Source: Vibrio rotiferianus CAIM 577 = LMG 21460
GTDB taxonomy: Bacteria > Pseudomonadota > Gammaproteobacteria > Enterobacterales > Vibrionaceae
Assembly: GCF_002741985.1 (NCBI RefSeq)
Contig: NZ_APHW01000010.1
Location: 62,001 to 126,000 of the forward strand
Direction: 5' to 3'
Length of the DNA: 64,000 nt
Shown: positions 52,219 through 61,971 of the stretch, one piece after another
Numbering within the stretch: position 1 is the stretch's first letter
Layout of the letters: every line of letters starts with the position of its first letter
The notes under the pieces: generated by a model
Databases searched by the model: none
What the model was told of the DNA's origin: nothing
Seen by the model: only the letters and a program-made list of their open reading frames with translations
Program-made: the position numbers and the translations under genes

Positions 52219-52368
52219 CTACTCGTCTGAATAATCTTTTCCTTTTTCGATCATTTCAGCGAGTTCATTAAGTGCTTGGAATGAGATTTCTGACAAACGT
52301 TGAAGCTGCTCATCAATATCGTCATTCTCAGGGATGGTATTATTATTATCTGCATTTGTCGTATGCAT
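52219..52368 (-). CDS. Small acidic hypothetical protein
   Basis: A 49-residue acidic protein (MHTTNADNNNTIPENDD, then an amphipathic helix with LSEISFQALNELAEMIEKG). The ATG at 52368 has GAGG 7 bases upstream; an in-frame extension to 52488 lacks a site and is AT-rich. I do not recognise it. It sits alone, with its stop facing the terminator of the GMC operon. Confidence 0.5.
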   Translation of the reverse strand: MHTTNADNNNTIPENDDIDEQLQRLSEISFQALNELAEMIEKGKDYSDE

Positions 52369-52529
52369 TGCCCAACCTCTCTGAGTTGAGTTAGGGGAGC
52401 TATAATCATAGACAAATTTCGAGGATAAAAAGAAATGATTAATGACTAAAATGTTAGCTTGATCATTTAACAAAGTAAAAGTGTGCAAATAAGCTCATTT
52501 GCTTTGTAAGGGTTACTGAGAGAGTTAGT

Positions 52530-52563
52530 AAAAAAAAGAGCCAGCTCTCAGGCTGGCTCTTAG
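52530..52563 (-). terminator. Terminator of the ATP-grasp cassette
   Basis: AAGAGCCAGC (52536-52545) / GCTGGCTCTT (52552-52561); read leftward followed by T7. Confidence 0.88.
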
Positions 52564-53532
52564 TTAGAATTGAGATTTAACCCCAAACTGCTCTGCGGCA
52601 TAGGCCACTCGCTCTTTAGGTTTTGGGTACTCGGCAGGAGTGCCCAGATTTTCGATGTGTCTTAGACGAGGAAGCAGACCTGCCCCGTTTGCTATTTGGA
52701 TGGCCAAGCCTGGGCGAGCATTTAGCTCCAACACCATTGGACCTTCTTCTTTGTCCAAAACCATATCGGTACCCATATATCCCAGTCCAGTCATCTCCCA
52801 CGCGCTGGAAGCAAGTTCTAGTAAACGCTCCCAGTGAGGCACTTGCAGTGTAGACAAGTCTTTCCCAGTATCTGGGTGGTGAGTGACGGGTTGGTCAAAC
52901 TGTACCGCACGAATGGCTTTGCCTGTCGCGATGTCGATACCAACGCCAACCGCACCTTGGTGAAGGTTAGCTTTGCCATCAGAAGCTGCTGTAGAGCAAC
53001 GCATCATTGCCATCACAGGGTAGCCTTTGAACACGATGATTCGTACGTCTGGCACACCTTCATAACTGAAACCATCGAAACAGTCATCAAACTTAATCAA
53101 GTTCTCAACTACGGCTACATCGTTCTTACCGCCAAGAGAGAAAAGGCCTGCTAGGGCGTTACTAATGTGACGCTCCACCTCTTCTTTATTGCAGGTAGCA
53201 CCGGATGGTTTGGTATAAACACCGTCTTTATGCGACGTAATGACCAAAATACCTTTACCACCACTGCCTTGTGCGGGCTTGATAACAAAGCCAGGCCATT
53301 TTTCGACCATCTTATGAATGGTCTTTACTTCTGCTTGGTTGTGGATCACGCCAATCAGGGCAGGGACAGTTGCCCCTGCGGCTTCTGCAATAATTTTGGT
53401 TTTCAGCTTGTCATCAACCAGTGGATATTTGGAACGATCATTGTAGCGACCAATGTAACTATGGTTGCGTTTGTTCATCCCCATAATACCTTTATGGCGA
53501 AGCTTGGCTGGCGAAGTAAAACGTTCAAACAT
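52564..53532 (-). CDS. RimK-like ATP-grasp ligase (alpha-L-glutamate ligase-like)
   Basis: A 322-residue ATP-grasp enzyme. NHSYIGRYNDRSKYPLVDDK at the start, the ATP-binding VIKPAQGSGGKGILVIT near 95 and the metal-site LELNARPGLAIQIANGAG near 275 are clear. RimK-like enzymes join an amino acid, often glutamate, to a protein or peptide; the acceptor here is unknown. It is last in a three-gene leftward unit with a transglutaminase-like membrane protein (3 bases upstream) and a retropepsin-like lipoprotein. Confidence 0.88.
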   Translation of the reverse strand: MFERFTSPAKLRHKGIMGMNKRNHSYIGRYNDRSKYPLVDDKLKTKIIAEAAGATVPALIGVIHNQAEVKTIHKMVEKWPGFVIKPAQGSGGKGILVITSHKDGVYTKPSGATCNKEEVERHISNALAGLFSLGGKNDVAVVENLIKFDDCFDGFSYEGVPDVRIIVFKGYPVMAMMRCSTAASDGKANLHQGAVGVGIDIATGKAIRAVQFDQPVTHHPDTGKDLSTLQVPHWERLLELASSAWEMTGLGYMGTDMVLDKEEGPMVLELNARPGLAIQIANGAGLLPRLRHIENLGTPAEYPKPKERVAYAAEQFGVKSQF

Positions 53533-53535
53533 CGT

Positions 53536-55041
53536 TTAGTCCTCCGCTAGTGGTTTAAAGCGACGTAACTCAGTTAGACGGTAACCTGTGTATGTACCTA
53601 GTAGTAGAATGCCAGCCAGAACAATAAGCTGTAGGCCGATAAAGTTAAACGTTAGGTGCTGGATGTAGGTGTTAGTCATTGCCAAGTAAACCAGTACCGC
53701 AGTTAGGAGTGAACCGCCACCTTGAAGGGCAACTTCTTTCGCGCCTTCCTCTTCCCATAGAATCGACATACGTTCGATAGTCCATGACAAAATGATCATT
53801 GGGAAGAAGGTAATGGTTAAGCCTTCTGTCAGACCAATCTTAAAGGCCACAACCGTGAACACAGAGATAATCATGATTACGGTGATGATTACTGCGGATA
53901 TCCGGGCTACCAGAAGTAAGTTTAGCCTCGAGAGGTAGCTTCGGATTATGAGACCTGTACCAACAATCAATAGGAAGCCAACAATACCAGTCACAAGCTG
54001 CGTTTGTACAAACGCTACTGCGATAAGGACGGGCATGAAGGTACCGGATGTTTTAAGGCCGATAATCACACGTAGGAACACAACGATAAGCGCACCAATT
54101 GGAATCAGCATGATGGTCTTAAACATCGCTTGTTCTTCAAGAGGTAAGCTATGAATCGATAGGTTGAGTAGACCGTCCGCTTCGACTTTGTTGTTAGTTG
54201 CTTGTTGTGCAGTCACTTCTTGTTTGATCATCGAGAAGTGGACTTGGCTATTTTGACCACCAATGAGATCAAGCAGCGAGACGTTAGATTCATCCCAAAC
54301 TAGAAGGTTAGGCTGTGCTGCCGCTTGCTCGGAGTTTGGTGAGAACAGAACCCACTCCTCTCCAGACCACACTTGAACCATTTGTTGAATAGCTTGGCGA
54401 CGGCGCCCATCTTCTAGCTCAATAACGCCAACAATTTTACTCTGCACTCCAGCGCTGAGTAACATTTTGTGTAGAGCATCAGTTCGGTCAAAATCATTGA
54501 GGATTAACGCAGCGTTTTGACTGTCAGGATCGTTTAATGTTTTGATCAGTTCACGAGCGAACGTAACATTGTCTGCGGAACGGCTCATTGCTCTTTCGAT
54601 CAGTGCGTTGGCCGCTGCCTGCTGTGGTGCCGATAACGTAGGAGGGACAATATCACCTGTTGGTGGAATAGGAGTCACTTTCGCTTGTGGGTCAACAAGA
54701 AACTGTGCTTTATAGTAGATAGTTTGTGGCCCCGTCGCTTGACGAATCGACCACTCAGCTCGACGACCAGAATCTGTATTAACGTATGATACGCCGTAGC
54801 CTGGAGATGAGGCGGATTCACCAATAAGTGTATAGCCGTTTTGAGTATGAGGTGCAGCTAACGAAGCTTTAACTTCATTACCATTGGCATTGAACTCGAT
54901 TCGAGCCTCGACATCCCAAATTTGGCGTGTTTCTCCTGGAGTCCAAGGAACGCCGTAATTTTGGTGTCTGAAAACACTCAAAGCGATACCCGCTGCCACC
55001 AATAAGATGACAGACAGATAAAACGGTATTTTTGACGTCAT
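53536..55041 (-). CDS. Transglutaminase-like periplasmic domain fused to a multi-TM membrane domain
   Basis: A 501-residue protein with an N-terminal TM anchor (about 5-23), a periplasmic part of about 230 residues with a transglutaminase-like region (LILNDFDRTDALHKMLLSAG near 180, WSGEEWVLFSPNSEQ near 225) and about seven C-terminal TM segments (from about 300). The Cys of a working Cys-His-Asp triad is not seen where expected (the helix reads DRTDALHKML), so it is probably catalytically inactive, as reported for this family. It is coupled to the ATP-grasp gene. Confidence 0.82.
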   Translation of the reverse strand: MTSKIPFYLSVILLVAAGIALSVFRHQNYGVPWTPGETRQIWDVEARIEFNANGNEVKASLAAPHTQNGYTLIGESASSPGYGVSYVNTDSGRRAEWSIRQATGPQTIYYKAQFLVDPQAKVTPIPPTGDIVPPTLSAPQQAAANALIERAMSRSADNVTFARELIKTLNDPDSQNAALILNDFDRTDALHKMLLSAGVQSKIVGVIELEDGRRRQAIQQMVQVWSGEEWVLFSPNSEQAAAQPNLLVWDESNVSLLDLIGGQNSQVHFSMIKQEVTAQQATNNKVEADGLLNLSIHSLPLEEQAMFKTIMLIPIGALIVVFLRVIIGLKTSGTFMPVLIAVAFVQTQLVTGIVGFLLIVGTGLIIRSYLSRLNLLLVARISAVIITVIMIISVFTVVAFKIGLTEGLTITFFPMIILSWTIERMSILWEEEGAKEVALQGGGSLLTAVLVYLAMTNTYIQHLTFNFIGLQLIVLAGILLLGTYTGYRLTELRRFKPLAED

Positions 55042-55052
55042 AATCTACCTTA

Positions 55053-55799
55053 TTATTTTTTATCTTCTTGTGTTTGGATGTATTTACGGCTCACATCAAC
55101 AAGTGCGATGTCACGCATAAACTCTCTACCTAGTAACACAGGATGGTTCATTTGAGAGCGATCTGCCAACGTAAATTGCGCTTTTTCATGAATTTTTCCA
55201 ACGCGCACCCAAAGTTCTACAACTGCGCGTCGTTCTAATTCTTCAGTGGTCGCTTGACGGATTTTTACGTAACGGATGATAGGTGCTTCAATCCAAGCTT
55301 GCTGCTCGTCTTTTGACTTAGTGCTGTCTTCTAGGTGGAAACGAACCCAGTTTTTTCCGTTTCTTTCGAACTCTTCGATATCAACGGCATTTAGTGAAGA
55401 CGTGGCTGCACCAGTGTCAACACGCGCATCGAAGGTTTGTTTAATGGAATCAATCGTAACGCGTTCAATAGAACCAAGGACGATGTCATGAGTTGGTGTA
55501 GCTTGAATTGGAGCTGGTGCTTGGACGATGATCGGATCTTTTGGCTTTCTTACTTCATCCATCGCTTCTTTGCGAAAGTTGGAAAGTTCACCTTCTAACT
55601 TGTCAACTTGACCCTCTAGGCTTTCTATATAGTCAGACTGGTTACTAAGTTGAAGCTCTAAATTACTAATTTTGTTGTTAAAGTTGGTCTCTGAGGCTTG
55701 GATGGCCGCTAATGTTTCTTGGTGGTACTGTTCACCTTTGGTAAGCGTACATCCGGATAGTAGCGCGACTACAACAATCGGAGTCAATCGTATAAACAT
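55053..55799 (-). CDS. Lipoprotein with retropepsin-like (RimK-linked zinc protease family) domain
   Basis: A 248-residue protein with a lipobox (VALLSGCTLTK) with Cys at about 17, a coiled coil at about 30-85 (NLELQLSNQSDYIESLEGQV), then a domain with DARVDTGAATSSLNA near 130 and HPVLLGREFMRDIAL near 220. DTGA plus LGRE is the aspartic-protease-like signature of the family annotated as ATP-dependent zinc protease. First gene of the three-gene unit (12 bases before the next). Confidence 0.83.
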   Translation of the reverse strand: MFIRLTPIVVVALLSGCTLTKGEQYHQETLAAIQASETNFNNKISNLELQLSNQSDYIESLEGQVDKLEGELSNFRKEAMDEVRKPKDPIIVQAPAPIQATPTHDIVLGSIERVTIDSIKQTFDARVDTGAATSSLNAVDIEEFERNGKNWVRFHLEDSTKSKDEQQAWIEAPIIRYVKIRQATTEELERRAVVELWVRVGKIHEKAQFTLADRSQMNHPVLLGREFMRDIALVDVSRKYIQTQEDKK

Positions 55800-55916
55800 T
55801 GAAAACCTTGGGGCTGGATTAAGTTGTTTGTTTTTTAAGAGTTTAGCGTATATCGCTAAAGGCTCACAAGTAAGAATCTTTTCGATTGTCTTATATAGTG
55901 AGGAATAGCGACAAAT

Positions 55917-55951
55917 AGCAAAAAATTAAGGATGCGATATGCATCCTTAAC
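55917..55951 (-). terminator. Terminator of cmoB
   Basis: TTAAGGATGC (55926-55935) / GCATCCTTAA (55941-55950), a perfect 10 bp stem, followed leftward by T6. Confidence 0.92.
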
Positions 55952-56020
55952 TGGAATTGAAAAGAGGTTAATGTCTTAACGGAGGGAGTGAGTTAAGACA
56001 ATGTCAGAAATCTCAGTTAA

Positions 56021-56992
56021 TTATGGCTTAGTTGCCACAAGTACCGCACGGCGAGGGGCAGGGTAACCTTCAACTGTTTTGCTAGGGTCGTTTGGATCAA
56101 GGTAATCCGGTAGAGAGTTATGCGTCATCCAGTCTGTTGTGCGCTGCTCGCCAACAGAAGTCACGTTTTCATCTACGATACGAACATCTTTAAAGCCAAC
56201 CAACTCTAACCACACTTTCAGTGCTTTCGCTGACGGGAAGAAGTACACGTTACGCATTTGCGCGTAGCGAGACGTCGGAACCAATACCGCGTTCTCATCG
56301 CCTTCGATAACGAGTGTTTCCAGAACAAGCTCACCACCTGATACCAACTGGTCTTTTAGCTGTACCAAGTGATCCAGTGGCGAACGACGGTGGTAAAGCA
56401 CGCCCATGCTAAATACGGTGTCGAACGCTTCTAGCTTAGGCAGCTGCTCAATACCCAGTGGCAATAGGTGCGCACGTTGATCATCACCCATTAGCTTGCG
56501 AATGGCTTCGAATTGAATAAGGAACAGATGAGAAGGGTCGATACCGACCGTTAAGCGTGCACCTTCACCCAGCATGCGCCACATGTGGTAACCGTTACCA
56601 CAACCCACATCGAGTACGCTGCGGTTTTTCAGTGGCGAGATGTGCGGAAGAACGCGATCCCATTTCCAGTCACTGCGCCACTCGGTATCAATATGAATAC
56701 CGTGCACTGTGTACGGACCTTTGCGCCAAGGGTGGAACGTACGCAGTAGGCTCTCAAGCTTTTTAAGCTCACCTTCATGGAAAGGCGTATCGTTGCTGAT
56801 GGTCACTGAATTTTTGATGTCCACTTGGTTTGGTGCACCTTGTGGGATCTTGTTCAGTGCTTTCAGCCAGCGACCAAAGTCACCATGCTCAGCATTTTGC
56901 CAATCTGTTAACTGTTGAGGTAATACGTTTAGCCACGGCTGAAGACGAGTGTCTTGAGCGATTAACTGATAAAAATTAGCAAAATTAAACAT
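56021..56992 (-). CDS. cmoB: tRNA U34 carboxymethyltransferase CmoB
   Basis: Transfers carboxymethyl from carboxy-SAM to 5-hydroxyuridine at tRNA position 34. It is 323 residues, with [20 protein letters not shown] and [16 protein letters not shown] (SAM motif) near 120, [14 protein letters not shown] near 200 and the C-terminal [20 protein letters not shown]. Second gene after cmoA. Confidence 0.97.
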   Translation of the reverse strand: MFNFANFYQLIAQDTRLQPWLNVLPQQLTDWQNAEHGDFGRWLKALNKIPQGAPNQVDIKNSVTISNDTPFHEGELKKLESLLRTFHPWRKGPYTVHGIHIDTEWRSDWKWDRVLPHISPLKNRSVLDVGCGNGYHMWRMLGEGARLTVGIDPSHLFLIQFEAIRKLMGDDQRAHLLPLGIEQLPKLEAFDTVFSMGVLYHRRSPLDHLVQLKDQLVSGGELVLETLVIEGDENAVLVPTSRYAQMRNVYFFPSAKALKVWLELVGFKDVRIVDENVTSVGEQRTTDWMTHNSLPDYLDPNDPSKTVEGYPAPRRAVLVATKP

Positions 56993-57047
56993 AGTTTTTC
57001 ACTGAGTTTATGGAGTCAGCAGACCCTGGGTAAAAGTTAAATGTGTC

Positions 57048-57082
57048 ATTCCCTACAGTGAGGGACGAAAGTGATAGGGAAT
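57048..57082. repeat. Short palindromic repeat between cmoB and cmoA
   Basis: ATTCCCTA (57048-57055) and TAGGGAAT (57075-57082) are exact inverted copies about 19 bases apart, within a segment (GTCATTCCC...GGGAATCT) resembling dispersed intergenic repeats of vibrios. Copy number elsewhere cannot be judged here. Confidence 0.5.
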
Positions 57083-57176
57083 CTCGGTTTTTATCGTTTT
57101 TGATAAGGGAACCCAACTCACTCGTTCCTCGCTCTTGAGGATGACGTCCTAATGAGAGCGAACTGTGTTGCGAAGC

Positions 57177-57947
<771 letters not shown>

Positions 57948-57955
57948 TCAGGCAT

Positions 57956-57992
57956 CAAAAAAGGCGCGTATTTTATGGGAAATTCGCGCCTC
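57956..57992 (-). terminator. Terminator of the DUF72 gene
   Basis: AGGCGCG (57962-57968) / CGCGCCT (57985-57991); read leftward followed by T6. It separates the DUF72 gene from cmoA. Confidence 0.8.
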
Positions 57993-58018
57993 TGTCATTT
58001 TCTTAATTATACGGATAC

Positions 58019-58885
58019 CTAAAACATCTGTATTTGCGAGTTGCCATCGTTGGCAGGAAACGAAGACAAATCTGGCAGGGAGAGCTTAAGTTGTAGCTGT
58101 TTATAGAGCTTTTCAGCCAGTTCTGGCGCTAAGACGTTATCTGGCGTGTGAATCATCAAGTACGGTTGAATACCTTGTTCAATCCACATCGGCAGCTTCT
58201 TCAACCAAGGTTCGAAAAAGCGTAAGTTGTCGTCCATGTCTGGATGACCGATAAAACGAATCATTGGGTGCTTGGCCGTTGCTATAGCATGCACCGGGAC
58301 GCGCGGCTTTTTCTGATGGGCGTCAATCACCGCTTCGGTCGTCGGCTGCGCGGCAAACACTGGGCGACTATCCATAATAATGCGGTCAATGCCACTTTCT
58401 AATAGCCACTGGTTTAGCGCACGCTCTTCTTCACCTTTGGAGAAAAACGCCATATGGCGAACTTCCACCCCAAGTGGGAAATTCGGTGGAAAGCAGGCAC
58501 AGAACTTCTTTAGGCGATCAAGGTGCTCGGGACCAAAAGCGGCGGGGAGCTGAATCGTCCATTGCCCGACACGCTCATGAAGCGGTTCCATGACTTTCAT
58601 AAAGTCACGCAACTGTTCGTCACAACCTCGGAGCATCTGCTCATGAGTAATGGCTTTTGGCAACTTAAAGGTGAATTTGAATTTGTCGTGAGTCGCGGCT
58701 TTCCAGTTTTGCACCGTGTTGAGCGTTGGTGTGGCATAAAAAGTGGTGTTGCCTTCTACGGTATGGAACACCTGCGCGTATTTTTCGAGTCGCTCTGCAG
58801 GCTTGGTTCCACTGCCATAAAAGCTCTGTTGCCATTGGTTGTGCGACCACATGGTTAATCCAAGTCGAAGGGGTAAATTATCCAT
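58019..58885 (-). CDS. yecE: DUF72 family protein (YecE-like)
   Basis: A 288-residue cytosolic protein with a TIM-barrel-like DUF72 fold: LGLTMWSHNQWQQSFYG near the N-terminus, FHTVEGNTTFYATP near 36, FKFTFKLPKAITHEQ near 72 and GVEVRHMAFF near 138. Function unknown; E. coli yecE also lies beside cmoA-cmoB. Own terminator. Confidence 0.88.
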   Translation of the reverse strand: MDNLPLRLGLTMWSHNQWQQSFYGSGTKPAERLEKYAQVFHTVEGNTTFYATPTLNTVQNWKAATHDKFKFTFKLPKAITHEQMLRGCDEQLRDFMKVMEPLHERVGQWTIQLPAAFGPEHLDRLKKFCACFPPNFPLGVEVRHMAFFSKGEEERALNQWLLESGIDRIIMDSRPVFAAQPTTEAVIDAHQKKPRVPVHAIATAKHPMIRFIGHPDMDDNLRFFEPWLKKLPMWIEQGIQPYLMIHTPDNVLAPELAEKLYKQLQLKLSLPDLSSFPANDGNSQIQMF

Positions 58886-59157
58886 ATCTTTGCTTTACGT
58901 TTTTTCCTGAGCCCACTTTACGAGAGTTTTGCTGAAATAGGTAATTTCACGCTATAATCCCCATCAATTTTTTCGCTTTGGTGCGCTTTTGAACATTTGT
59001 TGTACTAAAAACCACCAATGAATGATAAAACACACTTAATTGTATGTTGAGTAGTCGATTTTCATAGGCTTTCAGCGTATAAATGGATCTTTACTCTGCT
59101 CGGCAATGAGGCTGACAGAGCGTAGTTAACAATATTTGAGAGATTGGGAATTTCATT

Positions 59158-60936
59158 ATGCGTACCCATTACTGTGGTCACCTGAACAAGTCCCTTGCAG
59201 GACAAACTGTAGAACTTTGCGGCTGGGTTAACCGTCGTCGTGATTTAGGCGGTCTTATTTTTATCGATATGCGAGATCGTGAAGGTATCGTTCAGGTAGT
59301 TGTTGATCCAGATATGGCAGATGCGTATGAAGTGGCGAACACACTTCGTAATGAATTCTGTATCAAGCTAACTGGTGAAGTTCGCGTTCGTCCAGAAAGC
59401 CAAGTAAACAAAGACATGGCAACAGGTGAAGTTGAGATCCTTGCGAAAGGTCTTGAAATCATCAACCGCAGCGACGTTCTGCCTCTAGACTTCAACCAAA
59501 AGAACTCTGAAGAGCAACGTCTAAAATACCGTTACCTAGACCTACGTCGTCCAGAAATGAGCGACCGTATCAAGCTACGTGCTAAAGCGTCTAGCTTTGT
59601 TCGTCGTTTCCTAGATGACAACGGCTTCCTAGACATCGAAACTCCTGTACTGACTAAAGCGACACCAGAAGGCGCTCGTGACTACCTAGTACCTAGCCGT
59701 GTTCACAAAGGCAGCTTCTACGCGCTTCCTCAGTCTCCACAGCTATTTAAACAGCTTCTGATGATGTCTGGTTTTGACCGTTACTACCAAATCGTTAAGT
59801 GTTTCCGTGATGAAGACTTGCGTGCTGACCGTCAACCAGAATTCACTCAGATCGATATCGAAACGTCATTCATGACGGCTGACCAAGTTCGTGCAACGAC
59901 TGAGAAAATGGTTCGTGAAATGTGGCAAGAGCTGCTGAACGTTGACCTAGGTGAATTCCCAGTAATGCCATTCAGCGAAGCGATTCGTCGTTTCGGTTCT
60001 GACAAGCCTGATCTACGTAACCCACTAGAGCTAGTAGACGTTGCTGACCTAGTGAAAGACGTTGAGTTCAAAGTATTCTCTGGCCCAGCAAACGACGAGA
60101 AAGGTCGCGTTGCAGTTATCCGTGTTCCTGGTGGTGCAGAGCTTACTCGTAAGCAAATCGATGGCTACGCAGAATTCGTAGGTATCTACGGTGCGAAAGG
60201 TCTTGCATGGATGAAGGTTAACGACCGTGCAGCTGGCATGGAAGGTATCCAATCTCCAGTAGCTAAATTCCTAAGCGAAGACGTGATCAACGGTATTCTA
60301 GATCGCACTCAAGCGGAATCTGGCGACATCATCCTATTCGGCGCAGATAAAGCAAACATCGTTGCTGAAGCACTAGGCGCACTTCGTCTTAAACTTGGTA
60401 AAGACCTAGAGCTAACGAAAGAAGGCACTTGGGCTCCTCTATGGGTTGTTGACTTCCCAATGTTCGAAGAAGACGACGAAGGCAACCTGCACGCTATGCA
60501 CCACCCATTTACATCGCCTCTAGGTGTGACAGCGGAAGAGCTAAAAGCGAACCCAGCAGCTGCGAACTCAAACGCATACGACATGGTTCTAAACGGCTAC
60601 GAAGTAGGCGGTGGTTCTGTACGTATTCACAACGCAGAAATGCAAGCTGCAGTATTTGATATCCTAGGTATCAATGCTGAAGAGCAACAACTGAAATTCG
60701 GCTTCCTACTGGACGCTTTGAAATTCGGTACGCCTCCGCATGCTGGTCTTGCATTCGGTCTAGACCGTCTAGTAATGCTGCTATGTGGTACAGAGAACAT
60801 CCGTGATGTTATCGCGTTCCCTAAAACAACTGCAGCGGCGTGTCTACTAACAGACGCACCAAGCCTTGCAAACCCAGCGGCTCTAGAAGAGCTAGCGATT
60901 GCAGTGACAGTTGCGAAAGAAAAAGACGCAGAATAA
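59158..60936 (+). CDS. aspS: Aspartyl-tRNA synthetase
   Basis: Charges tRNA-Asp. It is 592 residues, with the OB-fold anticodon domain ([20 protein letters not shown]), class II motif 2 ([20 protein letters not shown]) near 220, the bacterial GAD insertion (about 290-400) and motif 3 ([15 protein letters not shown]) near 530. Strongly codon-biased, as for a highly expressed gene. Followed by a terminator. Confidence 0.98.
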   Translation: MRTHYCGHLNKSLAGQTVELCGWVNRRRDLGGLIFIDMRDREGIVQVVVDPDMADAYEVANTLRNEFCIKLTGEVRVRPESQVNKDMATGEVEILAKGLEIINRSDVLPLDFNQKNSEEQRLKYRYLDLRRPEMSDRIKLRAKASSFVRRFLDDNGFLDIETPVLTKATPEGARDYLVPSRVHKGSFYALPQSPQLFKQLLMMSGFDRYYQIVKCFRDEDLRADRQPEFTQIDIETSFMTADQVRATTEKMVREMWQELLNVDLGEFPVMPFSEAIRRFGSDKPDLRNPLELVDVADLVKDVEFKVFSGPANDEKGRVAVIRVPGGAELTRKQIDGYAEFVGIYGAKGLAWMKVNDRAAGMEGIQSPVAKFLSEDVINGILDRTQAESGDIILFGADKANIVAEALGALRLKLGKDLELTKEGTWAPLWVVDFPMFEEDDEGNLHAMHHPFTSPLGVTAEELKANPAAANSNAYDMVLNGYEVGGGSVRIHNAEMQAAVFDILGINAEEQQLKFGFLLDALKFGTPPHAGLAFGLDRLVMLLCGTENIRDVIAFPKTTAAACLLTDAPSLANPAALEELAIAVTVAKEKDAE

Positions 60937-60953
60937 GCGCACAACAATTAAAG

Positions 60954-60986
60954 AAAAAACTCCCGCACCTGCGGGAGTTTTTGTTT
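60954..60986 (+). terminator. Terminator of aspS
   Basis: AAAACTCCCGC / GCGGGAGTTTT (60956-60981) with a 4-base loop and T-tract. Confidence 0.92.
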
Positions 60987-60996
60987 TAATGGCATA

Positions 60997-61293
60997 TATA
61001 CCCAAGTAACCTCGAGATGCTAGGTTCAGCGAGAATGACTTGGTTTGTAGACGCGGCGGCGATTTAAAGGTTTGGTGGGTCCAAATCAAGAATCGACAAC
61101 AAAGTATACAAGCCAAGTCCCTTACTATTTGTAAAGAGTGCCCTTCGGGAGCGTGTCATTGACTCGATTTTTATTAAACCAATGGTTGCGTCAAACAACT
61201 TGGAAAGAGCTGGCTATTCCGCTGCGTTGTTTTCCTTGACCTCGAATCAATGACAATGCTCTGAATCCTGCATCTTGAAGTCACTTGGGTATA
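60997..61293. mobile_element. MITE-like non-autonomous element
   Basis: Starts TATACCCAAGTAACCTCGAG and ends with the inverted copy CTTGAAGTCACTTGGGTATA; the 24-base terminal inverted repeats (60997-61020 and 61270-61293) match at 21 positions. A second nested pair, TGTCATTGACTCG (61154-61166) and CGAATCAATGACA (61243-61255), lies inside. No transposase is encoded. If the element proper is 60999-61291, it is flanked by TA on both sides, as for Tc1/mariner-type insertions. The ends look like a repeat widespread in vibrio genomes. Confidence 0.75.
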
Positions 61294-61332
61294 ATTCTCA
61301 TAAATTTAGTGAGTTATTGATTAGGACTCTTC

Positions 61333-61854
61333 ATGTCAATTATTTTGGGCATTGACCCAGGCTCTCGCATTACTGGTTATGGCGTGATTCGCCAACAAGG
61401 TCGTCATCTGCAATATCTAGGCAGTGGCTGTATCCGTACTTCTGAAAAAGAGTTGCCAGGTCGACTCAAGCAAATCTACGCAGGTGTAACGGAAATCATT
61501 ACCCAGTTTCAACCAGATGTGTTTGCGATTGAGCAAGTCTTTATGTCAAAGAACGCAGATTCTGCACTAAAGCTAGGTCAGGCTCGTGGCAGTGCAATTG
61601 TAGCGGCGGTAAATGCCGATCTTCCGGTGTATGAATATGCTGCGCGTCTGATCAAGCAGGCGGTAGTAGGTACGGGTGGTGCGGACAAAGTGCAGGTACA
61701 GCATATGGTTCAACACATGCTTAAGTTGCCAGCCAAGCCTCAAGCCGATGCTGCCGATGCGCTAGGCGTCGCCATTTGTCATGCCAATACCAATAAGACG
61801 CTGGTGGCGCTCGCTGGTAAAGCGACCAGTGCAAGAAAAGGTCGTTACCGTTAA
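61333..61854 (+). CDS. ruvC: Holliday junction resolvase RuvC
   Basis: Cuts Holliday junctions in partnership with RuvAB; 173 residues. Catalytic acids are D7 ([13 protein letters not shown]), E in [20 protein letters not shown] near 68, and the acidic pair in [16 protein letters not shown] near 138-142. The start is ATG 61333. It sits just after a MITE-like element, so its promoter must overlap or lie downstream of that element. Confidence 0.97.
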   Translation: MSIILGIDPGSRITGYGVIRQQGRHLQYLGSGCIRTSEKELPGRLKQIYAGVTEIITQFQPDVFAIEQVFMSKNADSALKLGQARGSAIVAAVNADLPVYEYAARLIKQAVVGTGGADKVQVQHMVQHMLKLPAKPQADAADALGVAICHANTNKTLVALAGKATSARKGRYR

Positions 61855-61971
61855 TTGTATTATTAAAAATGAGACATCTCAGACAGATTTAAGGATTAGA
61901 TTTGTTGATAAAATGTTACAAAACTATAGTGGTCAGAGGTCTAATAAGAAATCAATCAAGGAAGATTGAAC

